DNA from: Morella rubra
Taxonomy: Eukaryota; Streptophyta; Magnoliopsida; Fagales; Myricaceae
Reading direction: 5' to 3'
Assembly: GCA_003952965.2 (NCBI GenBank)
Contig: CM025853.1
Span: 34,747,650-34,811,649, forward strand
DNA length: 64,000 bases
Part shown: piece by piece, positions 33,741-45,549 of the stretch
Position numbering within the stretch: the stretch's first letter is position 1
Layout: every line of letters begins with the position of its first letter
Notes under the pieces: model-generated
What the model saw: the letters and a program-made list of their open reading frames with translations, nothing else
Databases searched by the model: none
Told to the model about the DNA's origin: nothing
Program-made: the position numbers and the translations under genes

Positions 33741-34184
33741 CGACTGAGCATATTATATAGGAAAAGAGTACACGATGGGGAAAGCACAGAAAAGAGCTAA
33801 GGTTGAGCCCAAAATAAAACTTATCCTAGAATTGCATGCTTACTGCATCTGATTGTGTTTTGATTGGTACTCAGACATAATTAGCTTAGCATATTAGTCA
33901 TGACTCATCATATTATGCTCAAAACCATATGTGAGGAAAAAAAAAGCCCTCATAAAACCCACTTGTGTTCTTCAATTGCTAGCAAATCTTGTGGCCCTAA
34001 TAAGTCATTTTCTCAAGGAAATTGCAGCAGAAACTAAAACTTGTAGTCAATGAGTCATATTAGCAATTAATTGCAGGTCCTATCAAATTATCTCGTGGAC
34101 CTCTGAGGGGACATTGACGTCCCAGACAGTCTTCCTGCGACTAGAAAAAAAAGGGGGAGAAAAAAGAAACGAAAAGATGTCCTA
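33741..34184. other. Noncoding stretch
   Basis: I see no gene or element boundary here. AT-rich, no long ORF. Confidence 0.5.
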
Positions 34185-35410
34185 GATAGTGATTCCCGGG
34201 CCTAGCTTAACAGAAAACAACCCATAATATTTTTGTTTTTTTCATAACTTACATCCGAGTTGGTGAATTCATCTCATCGAGACCAAAACGTAAGAGTCCT
34301 CCAAGCAAATCAGGCCAACACGTTAAGATTAGCAGATTACAAGTCACTTTTAGGTCCGTATTGGGCTCCTATTTGACACCATCATTGACTGGGACTCTCT
34401 CTTTTATCCCACAACTAAAGTCGAGTAATTGGGCGATGAAAAGTTTTAAAAGAAATCCGGGCCGACACTCTTAGTGTTCGGCTTGTGAGCTAGTCCAGCC
34501 CTAATCAACTACGGCTACCTACTAGAAAAGGAATTATCTTTCCCATTTGATTTTGTTTTTGGGTATTAGTCTAAAAGGTCCAACCGGGCTTGTATGTGTA
34601 TTCGGGTCTTCTAAACTAGAACGAAATAAAATGGAATTATCTTCTCTAATATTAAAATTTTTCCTTTCGGGCATGGTTAAAAAAAATAGGGAAAACACCA
34701 CTTTAAGATCATTTTAATAAAAACATGCATTCAACAAGTATTGTAGGGTCTATATTGATTCTATACTTTATCTCTTTTTAAATTACAACATTCAAATTGG
34801 ACCTTTTTTCAACAAAGACTAACATGCTGGAGATAATTTTTAAGAAACCCACCAGATTTACTTTCCCTGGATTTTGTAATGATTCCATATCCATCGGCAT
34901 CTTTTATTGACCTTAAATTACAGATTTTTGTTAGCATTTCGCTATCAACAAATTGTTTAATCTAATTCTGTTAGCAACATAAAGTTAGCTCCTTATGCAC
35001 TGGAATATCTTTTTCTCGATGATAATATACATTGGTTGGTACATAACGTGACCATCTCCAAATCATCTCGTAAATAAATTAACAAAAAGAAGAAAAAAGA
35101 AAAAAAAAGAAAAAGAAGAACGAAAAAAATGACAAATAACAAGAAGAACGAAAAAAATGAAACCAATCCACCCCCGGTGCAATCACCCCACTTGGGGTGG
35201 ATTTTTTTTTTTTTTTAGCTTAATTTTATATTTTTGTCGCTTACTATATTTTTAGTTGGTATTCTTTTAATTTTATTTTTTTTTAAATTATTTATTTTTC
35301 TGATTTTTTCTTTTCAGTTTTTCATTTTGTAACCATTAAGTTTACTTTTTTCTTGTAATTTGTAGGATTTTTCTTTAAATTTATTTATTTTTGAAATTGT
35401 TAAAGTGATA
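34185..35410. repeat. Second copy of the 8041-11240 intergenic block, without the MULE
   Basis: Co-linear with 8041-8380 joined to 10344-11240, with scattered substitutions and small indels. It carries the uninterrupted MULE target 'agaaaaggaattatc' near 34512-34530. It serves as the unoccupied paralogous site for that insertion. Noncoding. Confidence 0.85.
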
Positions 35411-36104
35411 TGGCCTTTTTAACTATTAATGGAAGAGGCTCATTCAGGATAAAGCTAATGCGCAAAAGGGCCGAAGTCTTAATCCTTTTAAAGTAAGTCA
35501 AGCCTTCACAAAGCTTTTTGCTGATGCAAAATTTTTGTAATCTATGGAAGAGGCCCATTGAAGTTGGGACAATGCTAACGTGCAAAAAGAGTCGAAATTC
35601 TTCTAGTCTTTGGTCTTCTCAAAGTAATGCTACGTCGGTGTGCTACCAGTGATGTGGACTAATTACTGCGAGAGGCTTTTTAGGCAGCCAAAAAATTAAC
35701 GCTGGCTATATTTGGAACAAAATGTGGGGTTGATCTGAGTTGGCCGTATTGGCTAATTAGGTATACCTATATCGGTAAAAACACAAAACAAAAAAAGGTA
35801 TATCGGAACAACCTTTATTGTTTTTTTAACTTTGTATCGCTTGTTGAAACAAAAAGGCTCTTGTAAAATATCTATTCTACATAATTTGCGAACATATAGG
35901 CGTGTATAAGAACATTTTAATAAGGAACATGTTTCTTCGCTTATAAAAATAAAAGGATCTTCTTTCTCCAATATTAGAGAGAAATTATCGAGGATTATGT
36001 GACACAACTATAGGACGGTAGCGTTTTTCACAATATTGTACAAGAAAGTTAAGAGACAAAAAAATGGTCCAGAAACGTACAAAACTAAAGCCGAAGAAAC
36101 TGTC
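35411..36104. other. RLP flank debris, no gene
   Basis: Noncoding. A block with 'ggaagaggctcatt' and 'gcaaaagggccgaagtc' (35428-35490) is repeated at 35543-35620 and again near 46778-46830 beside another RLP remnant. From about 35990 it resembles the region upstream of RLP exon 1. Confidence 0.5.
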
Positions 36105-36158
36105 ATTGGGACAGTATTGTATATTGCCACAACACTATGGGCGCATAATCAGACTTAT

Positions 36159-36351
36159 ATGGCATTTGTTTCTAAAATTTTAACTACAATAAAATAATTA
36201 TACAAAATTATCTCTCTCTTTACTTTTTCATTAATTCCAACACAAATAAATATAAAAAATTAATTTAAATCATCTATTTCTTTATTTTTTTTCTACTAAT
36301 TCCAATACTCTAAAATTTTAACCACTCCAAAATTTTCCAAACAAACGCCAT
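36159..36351. mobile_element. MITE in RLP copy 3 exon 1, 193 bp
   Basis: Inverted ends ATGGCATTTGTTTCTAAAAT (left) and ATGGCGTTTGTTTGGAAAAT (reverse complement of right), AT-rich centre, no ORF. It interrupts RLP exon 1 relative to copies 1 and 2 ('cagacttgatcttaat'). Flanks 'agacttat' and 'agtcttga' may be a decayed 8-bp duplication, which would suit a hAT-type MITE. Confidence 0.7.
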
Positions 36352-37068
36352 AGTCTTGAATCTGGATATGTGAGGGGCTACGATCGGAATCAGGAACATT
36401 GGTATCTGACTCCATCTCTGTTTCTTCCCTTCCAATTTCGATATGGAGAATTAGCCGTATGTTAGGATCAGTTTTATAATCCTTTTGACATGGAGGCTGA
36501 AGCAGCTAATTACATTTCAGGTTTTGAAAGATTCTCCGGGTTGAGCAAGTTGGAGGTGCTTCTCCTGGATGATAATTTTGTCATATTAAGTGATAACAAC
36601 CAGATTAGAGTTTTACAGTATGTCCAATCTTTTGTCAAAGAGATCCAATTAAATGATTCCCAAATTCCTTCATTACCGGCATGAGTTGTGAGCAATTTTT
36701 CGGAGAGGTTCACCATCTGGTTGCTAAAACACAATACAAGAATGGAGCTTCTTAGTTTTAGAAATAACTCTTTCATAAGCCCTTTCCAAGGGTCATATCA
36801 TTCAAATCCCCACCTTAGGACCAAAGATATTTCAAATAATAATATAGGAGGTCCAATTCCAACAAACTTGAGTCAAGTTTTTCCGAATTTAGAGTATTTA
36901 AACATCTCTAGAAATGCCTTGCAAGGTACTGTTCCATATCTGTTTAGTGAATTGATCTCCTTAGAAGTTTTAGACTTATTGAGAATCACTTGCTTCTCCT
37001 TATGGTACATCAAATTATAATAACAACTTTAGTGGTCGAATATTTCTTACCAAGCTTAATCTAACTTG

Positions 37069-37128
37069 GCTGATGTTCTTGTATTTGGACAACCATAGGC
37101 TGATGTTCTTGTATTTGGACAACCATAT
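37069..37128 (+). repeat. Exact head-to-tail duplication of about 31 bp
   Basis: 'ggctgatgttcttgtatttg' plus 'gacaaccata' occurs twice in succession without a mismatch inside RLP copy 3, indicating a recent small tandem duplication. Confidence 0.9.
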
Positions 37129-37130
37129 CT

Positions 37131-38104
37131 TATAAACAACCCACTAAACTATTGACGTTGCATTTTTAGCGTGTTTTTGAATCTATATTCTATATTATAA
37201 AAAAAGACTTGACCATAAAAGTATGTTTTTTCATATGCTGAAAATAAATAAAAGAGAGTTATTTTCTTGGGTTGGTCAGCATTTTACTGAGACAAGGTCC
37301 GCTCAAATAACGCCGTGACTTGACTTCAGTCATTGAAAAAGAGTTTCTAGGAAGCAACTACCTAGAAAAGACTTTTATTTTTATTGACGAAATCAAAATA
37401 AATAAGAAGACAATACTAGAGTTGGTACCTAACATTTGAGAAAATATGAAAGATCCCTAATTGGTTTGATTACATCCTGGTTAGGTAAAGTAGCACGATT
37501 AATATTTTTGACAGATATATATTTAATATGAAAGACAACATAATATAATACACTCAATCATAACCCATGAAAGCAGAGGCCAATAATTACACTTTATTAA
37601 AAAATTATTTGATCAATGAGTAACATATATAAAGTCATTGCTTGCCAGTAAATTTTTTACTTTATTGATATTTAGGCTGTGGAGCCACTTCAAAGTTTCA
37701 GGAAACATCTCAAATTTTTTCTCCAGAGTTAATTAATTTGTGAGCATTGAATATTAGTGACAACATGATTTCGCACGCATATATGCTTCCAAAAGTACAA
37801 ATAAAGAAATAAACTCAAAAGATGGGGAAATAACACAGAAGAAAAAGTCAGAAAACCAATCCAGAACACCCCCCCGGCGGCCCGCTTGGAGTCGATTGGT
37901 TTTTCTTTTGAAACTCTATTTGTAGTTTTTTTTTTCTAGTTTCTACATTTCGATCGAGTTCGTATTTTTCAAGGTTTCACTGTTTTTTAAAACTATATAT
38001 TTTTCCGTTTTTTATTATTTTTTTTATTTTTTCCATATTAGGCGATTTGTTCTTGTATTTTTAATAATTTTTACGAATTTTAAGATTTTTTCATATAGTA
38101 TCTT
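37131..38104. other. RLP flanking modules (3' then 5' type)
   Basis: Noncoding. 37136-37440 matches the 3' flank module ('cccactaaactattgacg' near 37139, 'tgacttcagtcattg', 'ggaagcaactacctagaaaa'). 37440-37600 matches the 5' flank ('ggtttgattacatcctggtt', 'gaaagcagaggcc'). 37860-38104 matches the 24400-24460 and 25080-25300 T-rich blocks ('ccgcttggagtc'). Confidence 0.55.
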
Positions 38105-38290
38105 GTATTTTTACACTTCGTGGAGTCAACCAAATTATACTATTGGCAATTGCTGCAATTCTGTGGATAAATCTTAATTGGCGTCGGGCGTGGTTCTACC
38201 TGATTTTCAAGAGTGGATGATCAATTGCTACTATTTTGTGCTGATCAATTTCCTTAAGCTCTCAAATTTTGGAAGTACTGCCTAGCCTTG
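38105..38290 (+). pseudogene. RLP C-terminal scrap: membrane helix and tail
   Basis: Reads (T)ILLAIAAILWINLNWRRAWFYLIF, equivalent to the membrane helix and juxtamembrane tail of copies 1 and 2, then a frame break ('aagagtgga') and a 'tgatcaattgctactatttt' stretch matching the copy 1 tail. No LRR precedes it, only AT-rich 5'-flank-type sequence, so a deletion joined a promoter-side module to a gene end. Probably the 3' remnant of copy 3. Confidence 0.7.
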
Positions 38291-39333
38291 CAGTTGTGAT
38301 GCCTATTTTTTTTTTGCTTCTTTTTCGTGTGACGTTTGAAGTCCTAATAAAATTTTGAAACGTTTTGTAAATTTGTCTTTTGAGCGCATGTCTTTGCATC
38401 CTTAAGTCTCAAATCGAGATAGTCAACATTACGAGAGAGATATTGTCAACATCCGATATGGGGTTGGCTTACTAGGAAAGAAAAGGTTATGGATAGTTGT
38501 GATCAATAGTGAATAAAACCAATAATCAGTTATTCGCCAATCGTTTTCTTCAAATGTTTTGGAAAGAAAAAAAAAATTAAAAGAAATAGGAAGAGGTTAA
38601 AATCGAAACTATCTGAGACCAAACTGCATTCAGATCTCTAATTATTTAGGGAGGAAAAAGAACCAAACCTCTTCGCCTAGGTTTCTAATGTACCTTAATT
38701 TATTTTCTTTTCTAGGCTTACCTCAATCTATTTGAGGACAATCAATCCAACCCAAAACCGAAGGATATATATGTGCAAGTTTTCTAATTTTATAAGTGAG
38801 TTCCGCATGCCCAAAAAGCAAAGGGTGCGCTCTGGCACTGTAGACAACCTGTAAAGAAAAGTCGTCGAGTTTTCAACGCTAGAGACCCTTCTCTGCATTA
38901 ATCCCCAACCAATATCTCCTCCTCGCAGCTCTTATACTAACAGTCCAACCATACCAGTAATTGGAACAAGATTGGTGACTTCATGAGACCAGAGATGTGA
39001 AGGGTTTAAGGATTCAAGTTCATCATATCTCGAATTAAACTACAAACAACTTTGGTCTTCGGGTTCGAATAACTTATGCAAGCTGTCAGTCCTAAGCTTA
39101 AGAAGCAACATGCTTAAGTACAAGAATTATTCCATCATTGGGTGCCTTCTCCTCGAGGAAGACCTTTGAGTATAGAGCTTTGACCGACCTACGTAACTTA
39201 ATTGAAGAATACACTAACTAGGCTGGAACTGGGAGCACAACAACAAATTTTGGATAATAATCCATCTCACGGCTAATGTTTTAGTTAATTAAAGACTTAT
39301 TTGTAGACGATAGATTCAAACTTAACCCTCCCA
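38291..39333. other. 3' flank after the RLP scrap, no gene
   Basis: Noncoding. 39110-39333 is co-linear with 55545-55750 ('aagtacaagaattattccat', 'acaccaact'-like and 'agattcaaact' blocks). The CACTA element at 39334 interrupts this module at 'ccctccca'. Confidence 0.5.
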
Positions 39334-39654
39334 CACTAGAGGAAATACCCGCTTCAGCCACGCGGTAAGTTGTAGATGTGGGTAAAGCGCAGCCTTCTAA
39401 AACCACTCAGCCAAACTTGTCGAAGTTGAAGATTCACAACTTGACTGCAAGTCAGCGTCGGCTTCCTAGTCGGTGAATGTCCAAATCAAAATTACTGTAG
39501 TGCTTATGTAATTCTTATTTCCTACAACACACTACATCGTCGAATCAGCTGTTGTGAGTGCCTTGGAAACCCAGCCACCTTTCCTCCACTGCTTGGGTCT
39601 GTCAAGAAAAATTCCAGAGCCGACGAAAGTGGTCGTCACCAACGATTTTTTAGT

Positions 39655-41276
39655 CAAAGGCGGGGCTAGGGGGTGCAGGTGGGGGCGCCCGCCCCCACTG
39701 GCTGCAAAAACCAATTTTTTTTTTGTTATTAAGAAGCAGGCCTGCCCACACTGGCCTATGCCTGCTTCTAGGGCTAGTGGGGGCGAGGTAGGGCCAGTAG
39801 GGGCGCACCCACTGGCCTAGTCCGTGTGGCTTGCTTCCTTAATTTTTTTTTTTTTAAAAAAAATCAGAGGATGAAACGGTGTCGTTTCACCCTCTGATTT
39901 AAAAAAAACAAAAATCGCACGCCTCTCTCTCTCACTCTCTACGATCTCTCTGGCTTTCCCTCAACCCAACAGCCCTCATGCCTCTCTCTCACTCACTGCC
40001 ATTGCCCCGCCCGCCATCCGACACCGCCCAAAGGTAAGCCCACCTGCCACCATCTCTCTCATTCTCTTATTTCTTTTTTTTTTCCCCCAATAATCATTTG
40101 CCTTTGCTCTCAGGTACTGCCGCGCCACCGGCCAGCACCACCTGTCCACCAGCTACCAGAACTCTCTGCCGACTGCCTCTCCACTTCAGTATGTGCAATT
40201 TAGACTATTTAGTTCAATTTAATTTTTCAATTTAGCCATTTAGGGTTTCAAAATTTTAATCATTTCATGATTAATTTCTCATGATTTAGTTTAATTTTAT
40301 CCGAATTTCTCATGATTTATCATTTATAATTATTAGATTATGTGCTTATAGTTATGGACTATGGTGCTGTTGTGCTGATTTTTTTTTTTTTTAAAGGTTT
40401 GTCTTGGTGAATGGTTGTTTCATTCATTCAATGTTAATGCTTTTTACTTGATGCTTAATTGCTTATGGCTGTTTCAATGTTGGACTATTTAGTATGTTAT
40501 ATTTTATTACCTTTTGTGTCTATACTGTCTTTATTGTCTTTATATGAAAGAATTTTAGACGTGAGAGTATTTGCTTCTAGAGGAGCAAAAAAAGAGTGTC
40601 TTTACTTCTAATCTATTAGGCCAATTCATTAAAACTACTTCCGATATATTTAACTCATGAGTAGCTATTTGGATTGTAATATCCATGTGTTTCATTTACT
40701 TTTGCCTTCCCTTAATTTTATAGCAAAAAGAAGTTAAAAATGCAGAAATTTTGTGAAACGTATAAAATGTTTGTTTGTTTGGATGCTGACCTTTTGATGG
40801 GTGTTAATAATTGTCTGCCTCATATGCTGATGTGCATTTTAAATTGTTTTGTTTGTTATGTTCTTCTTAGATAATGGAGCGGTTTTTGATTAAAAAAAAA
40901 GCCACGAAGCATGGAGTCGTCTAATACTCCCTAATGTGACTACTACTTCTAATGAGGATTCTAGTTCGAAAAGATCTCGCCCTTTGTTAAAGAGAATGGA
41001 TGAATGATAGCATGGTATATACATTGAGAGGGAAATTTTTCTATTGAGAACGAAGTCATTTTATTATATTTTTAGAGAAAAGGCCCGTAGGAAATTATCA
41101 TCTCTCAGTATTAGCAAATAGTCAGTAAATGTATTTCATTATTTTTAATATTTTTAGTTCTTAATTTGTGATATTGTAATTTTAAGATACCTTTTACATT
41201 ATGTGGAATTTTTTTTTTTGGTAATTTTTCCATAGAAATTTGACCCCACTCATTTTATATTCTAGATACGCCACTA
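39655..41276 (+). mobile_element. hAT element nested in the CACTA element, 1,622 bp, TSD tttttagt
   Basis: An exact 8-bp duplication tttttagt (39647-39654 and 41277-41284) flanks ends CAAAGGCGGGGCTAGG and, reverse-complemented, TAGTGGCGTATCTAGA, which share the GGCG...CTAG core of hAT termini. The left part is GC-rich. A near-perfect hairpin lies at 39861-39900 (aaatcagagg/cctctgattt arms). Intron-like DNA follows, then at 40874 a short ATG frame MERFLIKKKATKH reminiscent of the N-terminus of TTF/zf-MYM-type plant hAT transposases, stopping within about 15 codons. The rest of the transposase is deleted. Confidence 0.82.
40874..41010 (+). pseudogene. hAT transposase N-terminal relic
   Basis: After a splice-acceptor-like 'ttcttcttag' the sequence reads MERFLIKKKATKHGVV and then stop; plant TTF-type hAT transposases often begin MERF/MERYFK-. 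'tctagttcgaaaagatctcg' continues Ser/Arg-rich in a shifted frame. No catalytic domain remains. The call depends on this short similarity plus the enclosing hAT ends. Confidence 0.4.
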
Positions 41277-41284
41277 TTTTTAGT

Positions 41285-42655
41285 GCGATATTTATGCCGA
41301 CCACAATCTTCTTGCTCGTCAAAGATCTTTGGTGAAAAAATTTGGGGAAGTCACAACTCAGTCGAAATATCAGAAACCTGGGATCACTCTGCCAAAGGTC
41401 TCTATGATTTGGGTATAACTCGGTTGCTCCATCAGACAAAGATTAACTTTTTCAGGCAAGGGTTTTTTTACTCTCTGTGATTTGGAAATAAGCTGACGAC
41501 ATATGTTCCCGAATTTGCAAGATTCTTGCCGTTCACAATCTCTATTCATCTCCTCTCCTAAATTAAGCAATTTATGGTGGAGTCCGAAGAGAAACTCTGT
41601 TCTTGTTCCTTTTTCCATGCCTACCAAAAGTTTGTTTTCCATGACTTGAATATATTGGTTTTATGGAGCTCTGTGAATTTGTTTCTCAGGATACTTAAAC
41701 GTTTTTGCAGCTTGTTGGAACCGATCATTGTTCCTTTAATTCCACATAGAAAGCTCTAGGGATTGATGATTTCGGAAAATTCCTAATGGTGTCAATGGTA
41801 ATCATCAAAATTTGTACTTAACTTTCCCAAAATCATATAAACTGCTCTGCTATCAATAATTCAATATGTCCCAATTTTATTGGAAAAATCTATGATGACA
41901 TTCCCAATATGGAGCAAGGTTTTATTTTCTTCTTGTTTCAAATTCAATAGTTAAATGTTTTTAGGGGAATTTGTACCAGATAGAGGTTTGATTTTGTGAT
42001 GTTCATTACTTTGTAGATCCAAAGCTTTATGCGTCATTATCCATTTATTTTCATTTCACTGTGGGTGGAGGTAGGTTGGACTTTTTTTTGTAAACTTTGA
42101 ATTTCCTCCTTAAAGGTAGAATATGATGAATGTCAGCAAAAGAATTAGATCTTGTTTAGTTCCCAATGATACAGATTGACTATGCACTGACAGGCTTTTG
42201 CCAATGATTATTTTTTGAGTTATTGCTTGTGCATTGCCTTGTCTAATGATTATGTTTTATCTCAAATATTTATGTCTCTCCTGTTTACAGCCCAAACTAG
42301 AATTGCATGGTTTTTGGTACTGTAGCTGATTTTTAGATATATTCCTTATATATCACACACCACGACTGTCTTGACCCCTGAGCTATTGAAAATTTTCTAT
42401 ATTAGCTAGTTATATTCTGTTGCTGCTGCATTGGTTTTGCTGGTCTGTTTTCCATCTACCCCTTTTTAGGCAATCCCTCCTGTTACACGGATGGCACTTA
42501 CGCGTGATACCTGGGTCACCGTTTTGTGTAGAAAATTGAGAGATTGGTGGCATGGGTAACAAAATTGTACTTGTATGATTGGTTTTAGTATACCCTGCTT
42601 GGACCCTTTTCTGGGTATTGGAAAACTAACTTGCGCTTGGTATCTAATTGTAGGT
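41285..42655. other. Intron-like DNA inside the CACTA element
   Basis: About 1.4 kb of AT-rich DNA without RLP modules. Short ORFs at 41283-41480 and 41574-41759 have no recognisable family. It could be intron or UTR of the captured gene whose exon-like blocks follow. Confidence 0.35.
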
Positions 42656-43669
42656 TGCAGATGGGGATCTACCTTTTGTTGATTCTCATGGGTGAGTAAC
42701 CGTGTATCTATAGATTTCTTTAATAGATGAATGAGGGTAATTCTGCATTATTAGTAGCTCCTGATTCATATTTGGTACTTTGTTATTTCTTCTATGCTTC
42801 TTTGCACCACTGCTGTGAGAACTGAATCTGAGTTACTTGTTGCAGCAAGAAGATATCAGGAACTACATTGACAACTCACTTAAACATGGTGTTCAACTTT
42901 TAGCATTTCGTAAAGAACGTGTTGGGGGTGATTCGCATGGAATTTCTTCGTGTAATGTAGTTAATCTTCTCATAAGCCATATCCATCGAGATTTACAGCT
43001 TGCCGCATCTGTTCGTGTGCATGCATTTATAACTGGTTTCTATAGTTGAAATTTTTGTTTTCTAATAATGAGGTTGATTTGTGGAGGGTGGGACTGTTGT
43101 GATTCTTAGTATTATAATGTATCATGAAAAATGACTTCTCAAACGACTGTATAGCATGTTGTTTCTGCTTTATTGTACCCTTATATACTCATAAATTGTT
43201 CCATTTACACTTCTTGTTTCATACTTTTTGGTTTGGATCATGCATATGACTCGTACTTTTTTCTTTCAACTGACATGCATTGTTACATTTAAAAATTGGT
43301 ATTGCAAATTTCAAAAGCTAAATCGGTACTTACAATTTCAAATTCTTGCTCAGCTGCAAGATACTCAAATTCGGGTCCTTTGCTGTGCATATTGCAGGTC
43401 TGGTATTGGAGCAATTTCAAATTCGTGATTCTTTTGTCAAGTGAACATATTTGGTTTTGCCTTAAAGGATACTTGTGTCTTCTTTTTCATCTGTTTTGGT
43501 TTCCTTTGGTCTGTATTGAATTTCTGTCCAATAAGTGGAAATTTAGGTGTCCATACTCTCTTCATTTGGGTTTCTCTGCTTCTGCTGTCTGCAGATGTTG
43601 AATCATCCTCTTGTCCCTCATGCAAAGTACTTCTCCACATATTGCCAAATCTGTCTACAGAGAGCAGGT
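42656..43669 (+). pseudogene. Exon-like fragments of an unidentified captured gene
   Basis: Three or four blocks with splice-like borders: near 42656-42691 (DGDLPFVDSHG, before 'gtgagtaac'); 42840-43048, preceded by 'acttgttgcag', reading QEDIRNYIDNSLKHGVQLLA, FRKERVGGDSHGISSC, LISHIHRDLQLAASV; about 43353-43398 (LQDTQIRVLCCAYC) after 'ttgctcag'; and about 43597-43669 (MLNHPLVPHAKYFSTYC, QICLQRA) ending before 'gtatttg'. Base composition and codon use are more gene-like than the surroundings. I do not recognise the protein. Position inside a bounded CACTA element implies a host gene fragment captured by the transposon. Reading frames across the joins were not all compatible by eye. Confidence 0.45.
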
Positions 43670-44935
43670 ATTTGTGCCAAGTTCCAAGCTGTACATATCA
43701 CAAAAATGCAAGACATTCTCTTAGTTGAATTGTGGGTATGCTTTTGGTAACTAATTGCTGTAACAGTCATGGTGAACTGCACAACATAGCCGTAGCAGAG
43801 CTTGGAGGATAAGAAATGCAAGCAGAGATACACAAAGATAGACAGAAATATAATTTATATGTTCGTATGTACAAAGCATTACTGAGTTAGTGTTATAATG
43901 TAAATACGGGGATTCCATGAAGCAGAGATAGACAGAAATGGTTTCCAGCACACGCCTAACTAATATTTTCCAGCACACGTCTAACAGTTTGCAGCAATCA
44001 TACATGGAACAATATGCATATACGCATGTTGTTTCAACAACTTGTAGTATAAAAGTACAAAACTGTGTAAAGAAGCTTCAAATTCTACAAAAAAGCCCCT
44101 CTTTATGAAGTACCACTAGAAATATAAAAATAGAAATTGGTCAAATAAGTAGTACAATAGTAAGTCTAAGACCAAAATGCTGTGAGCTTCTCCTACATCC
44201 GTGTAAGTATTTTCAAACAACCGACACAAGCAGCCAAAATTAACAAAATATACTACCACCATCACCCAATAATTAAAGCATTTCTCAGGGTGGTGCTAAA
44301 TATTCACGTAAAAAGAGGAATAGTGCATAATGGGAGGGCATAATTAATGATATTTATTTGAAATCTATAAGAAAATTGCAGCAACCCAAAGTCAACTTGC
44401 AATCCCCAAATAATATAATTGCCGTCGTTTTCTAATATATTAGACCCATGAAATGGTATAAAAACAGGAAAAGGTAATAAGGACACGAAGAGAAATGAAA
44501 GAGCCGGCCGAGGGATTAAATTTGGGCTTTGGGCGGGAAAGAGCTACCGCTCGAGGAAACAAGCCAAAAATTTACTTTATGGCTAGCGTGACTTTTGAAG
44601 CAAATATCACTTGAAAGCTTGGATTTTTACTTACTCTTACTCTGCACTCAATTCGCTGAGTCATCTGCCATTGTCTACGGTTGGGGGGCTCATTCTTTGC
44701 TTTAGGAAAATTCACAGAAATTGTGCTCGCTGTTATCAGGAAAATTCAAAGAAGAGGCGGGTGCTTTCTCTCACGGCTTAGTTGTTATGGGGAAGAAATT
44801 CATTTTCTCAAGTTTTTCGAATAGTAGCGAGATGTTAGACAAGTATTGATGGCAACAAACGAACATGTCGTCATGTGCATATTTTTGGTTGCAGAGAAGT
44901 CTCTTTTATTATTTTTGGTTTGTCGATAGGCTTGT
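43670..44935. other. Noncoding DNA inside the CACTA element
   Basis: No convincing gene. A 'tagacagaaat' block occurs near 43838 and 43928, and 'tccagcacacg' near 43945 and 43970, so there is a local imperfect duplication. From about 44640 the sequence looks like a transcript leader for the ORF at 45004. Confidence 0.4.
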
Positions 44936-45003
44936 ATGGGTTACATTGTTAAATGGTTGTATTATTTGGTGCTCAGTAATTTCACACACTTGGTGCAAGT
45001 TGG

Positions 45004-45246
45004 ATGGCTGCTAAGCGACTCAGGAAAGGGGGATGTAGTTCCCAAAGATCCTCTGAACAGATTCAGGGTGCTAAAGCTTTGCAACCACGATCATCCCAAC
45101 ATTCCTTGCAAGACAGACCTCTGGGGTCTTCAAACGACTCTACACAGCCACCAGATGGATGGCTGGAGCAGGGAGATGTTTGCAACAATGAGAGCAGGGA
45201 GATGTTCGTGACAATGAGCGCTGTCAAGAGGATCAGGTTACCATAG
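45004..45246 (+). CDS. Hypothetical 80-aa Ser/Gln-rich ORF inside the CACTA element
   Basis: Starts MAAKRLRKGGCSSQRSSEQ and continues polar and basic-to-acidic (PPDGWLEQGDVCNNESREM), ending IRLP. The region has higher GC than its surroundings. An upstream in-frame context and a 'tttttggttgcag' acceptor near 44880 hint that it may be an exon. The N-terminal basic/Ser-Gln-rich style is seen at the start of some plant CACTA second proteins, but no diagnostic motif is present. It may be captured host sequence or a remnant of the element's own gene. Confidence 0.35.
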   Translation: MAAKRLRKGGCSSQRSSEQIQGAKALQPRSSQHSLQDRPLGSSNDSTQPPDGWLEQGDVCNNESREMFVTMSAVKRIRLP

Positions 45247-45276
45247 TTAGAAATGCAACTAGCCTTAGTTTTTGTA

Positions 45277-45385
45277 AATCTGAAGCACTATAAAATTGCA
45301 AGTAAATATATATGCTTCTGGAAATGTTTTTGTAAATCTGAAGCAGTATGAAATTGCAAGTACATATATATGCTTCTGGAAATCA
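45277..45385. repeat. Two tandem copies of a 56-bp unit
   Basis: 'gtaaatctgaagcactataa' with 'atatatgcttctggaaat' is followed by a second copy differing at a few bases ('gtaaatctgaagcagtatga'). Confidence 0.85.
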
Positions 45386-45549
45386 AGTGCTTTGTTCGTT
45401 GAGTATATAAATCTGTGCTTTGTACTCTGTAGATCTCTACTTGTGGAAAATGTGAAATTGAAGAATTAAACAAACAACAATTGTAAACGACTATCTGAAG
45501 AAATAAAAATGGAAATGGAAATGCAAAAAAACAAAGGCCACCATGCACG

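Larger units (their letters stand above)
36105..37130 (+). pseudogene. RLP fragment, copy 3 (exon 1-2 scraps and central LRRs)
   Basis: Exon 1 sequence at 36105-36158 ('tattgccacaacactatggg') is split by a 193-bp MITE and resumes at 36352. Exon 2 (GFERFSGLSKLEVLLLDDN) lies near 36519-36580, after which homology skips to the central LRRs: WLLKHNTRMELLSFRNNSF, NNNIGGPIPTNLSQVFPNLE, SRNALQGTVPYLFSELISLE (36690-36985). It then breaks, with LRR-like sequence in other frames to 37130 ending in an exact 31-bp tandem duplication. Exons 3 and most of 4 are missing. The nearest 3' end is at 38105-38290. Non-functional. Confidence 0.82.

Noticed and set aside
39030..39080. tRNA gene suggested by a B-box-like 'gggttcgaata'
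   Set aside because: No A box, acceptor stem or cloverleaf could be drawn around it.
43437..43750. Alternative overlapping ORFs across the captured-gene region (Cys-rich reading VESSSCPSCKVLLHIL)
   Set aside because: The frame reading LNHPLVPHAKYFSTYC fits the splice-like borders better; the Cys-rich frame has no completed metal-binding pattern. Not settled without a database search.
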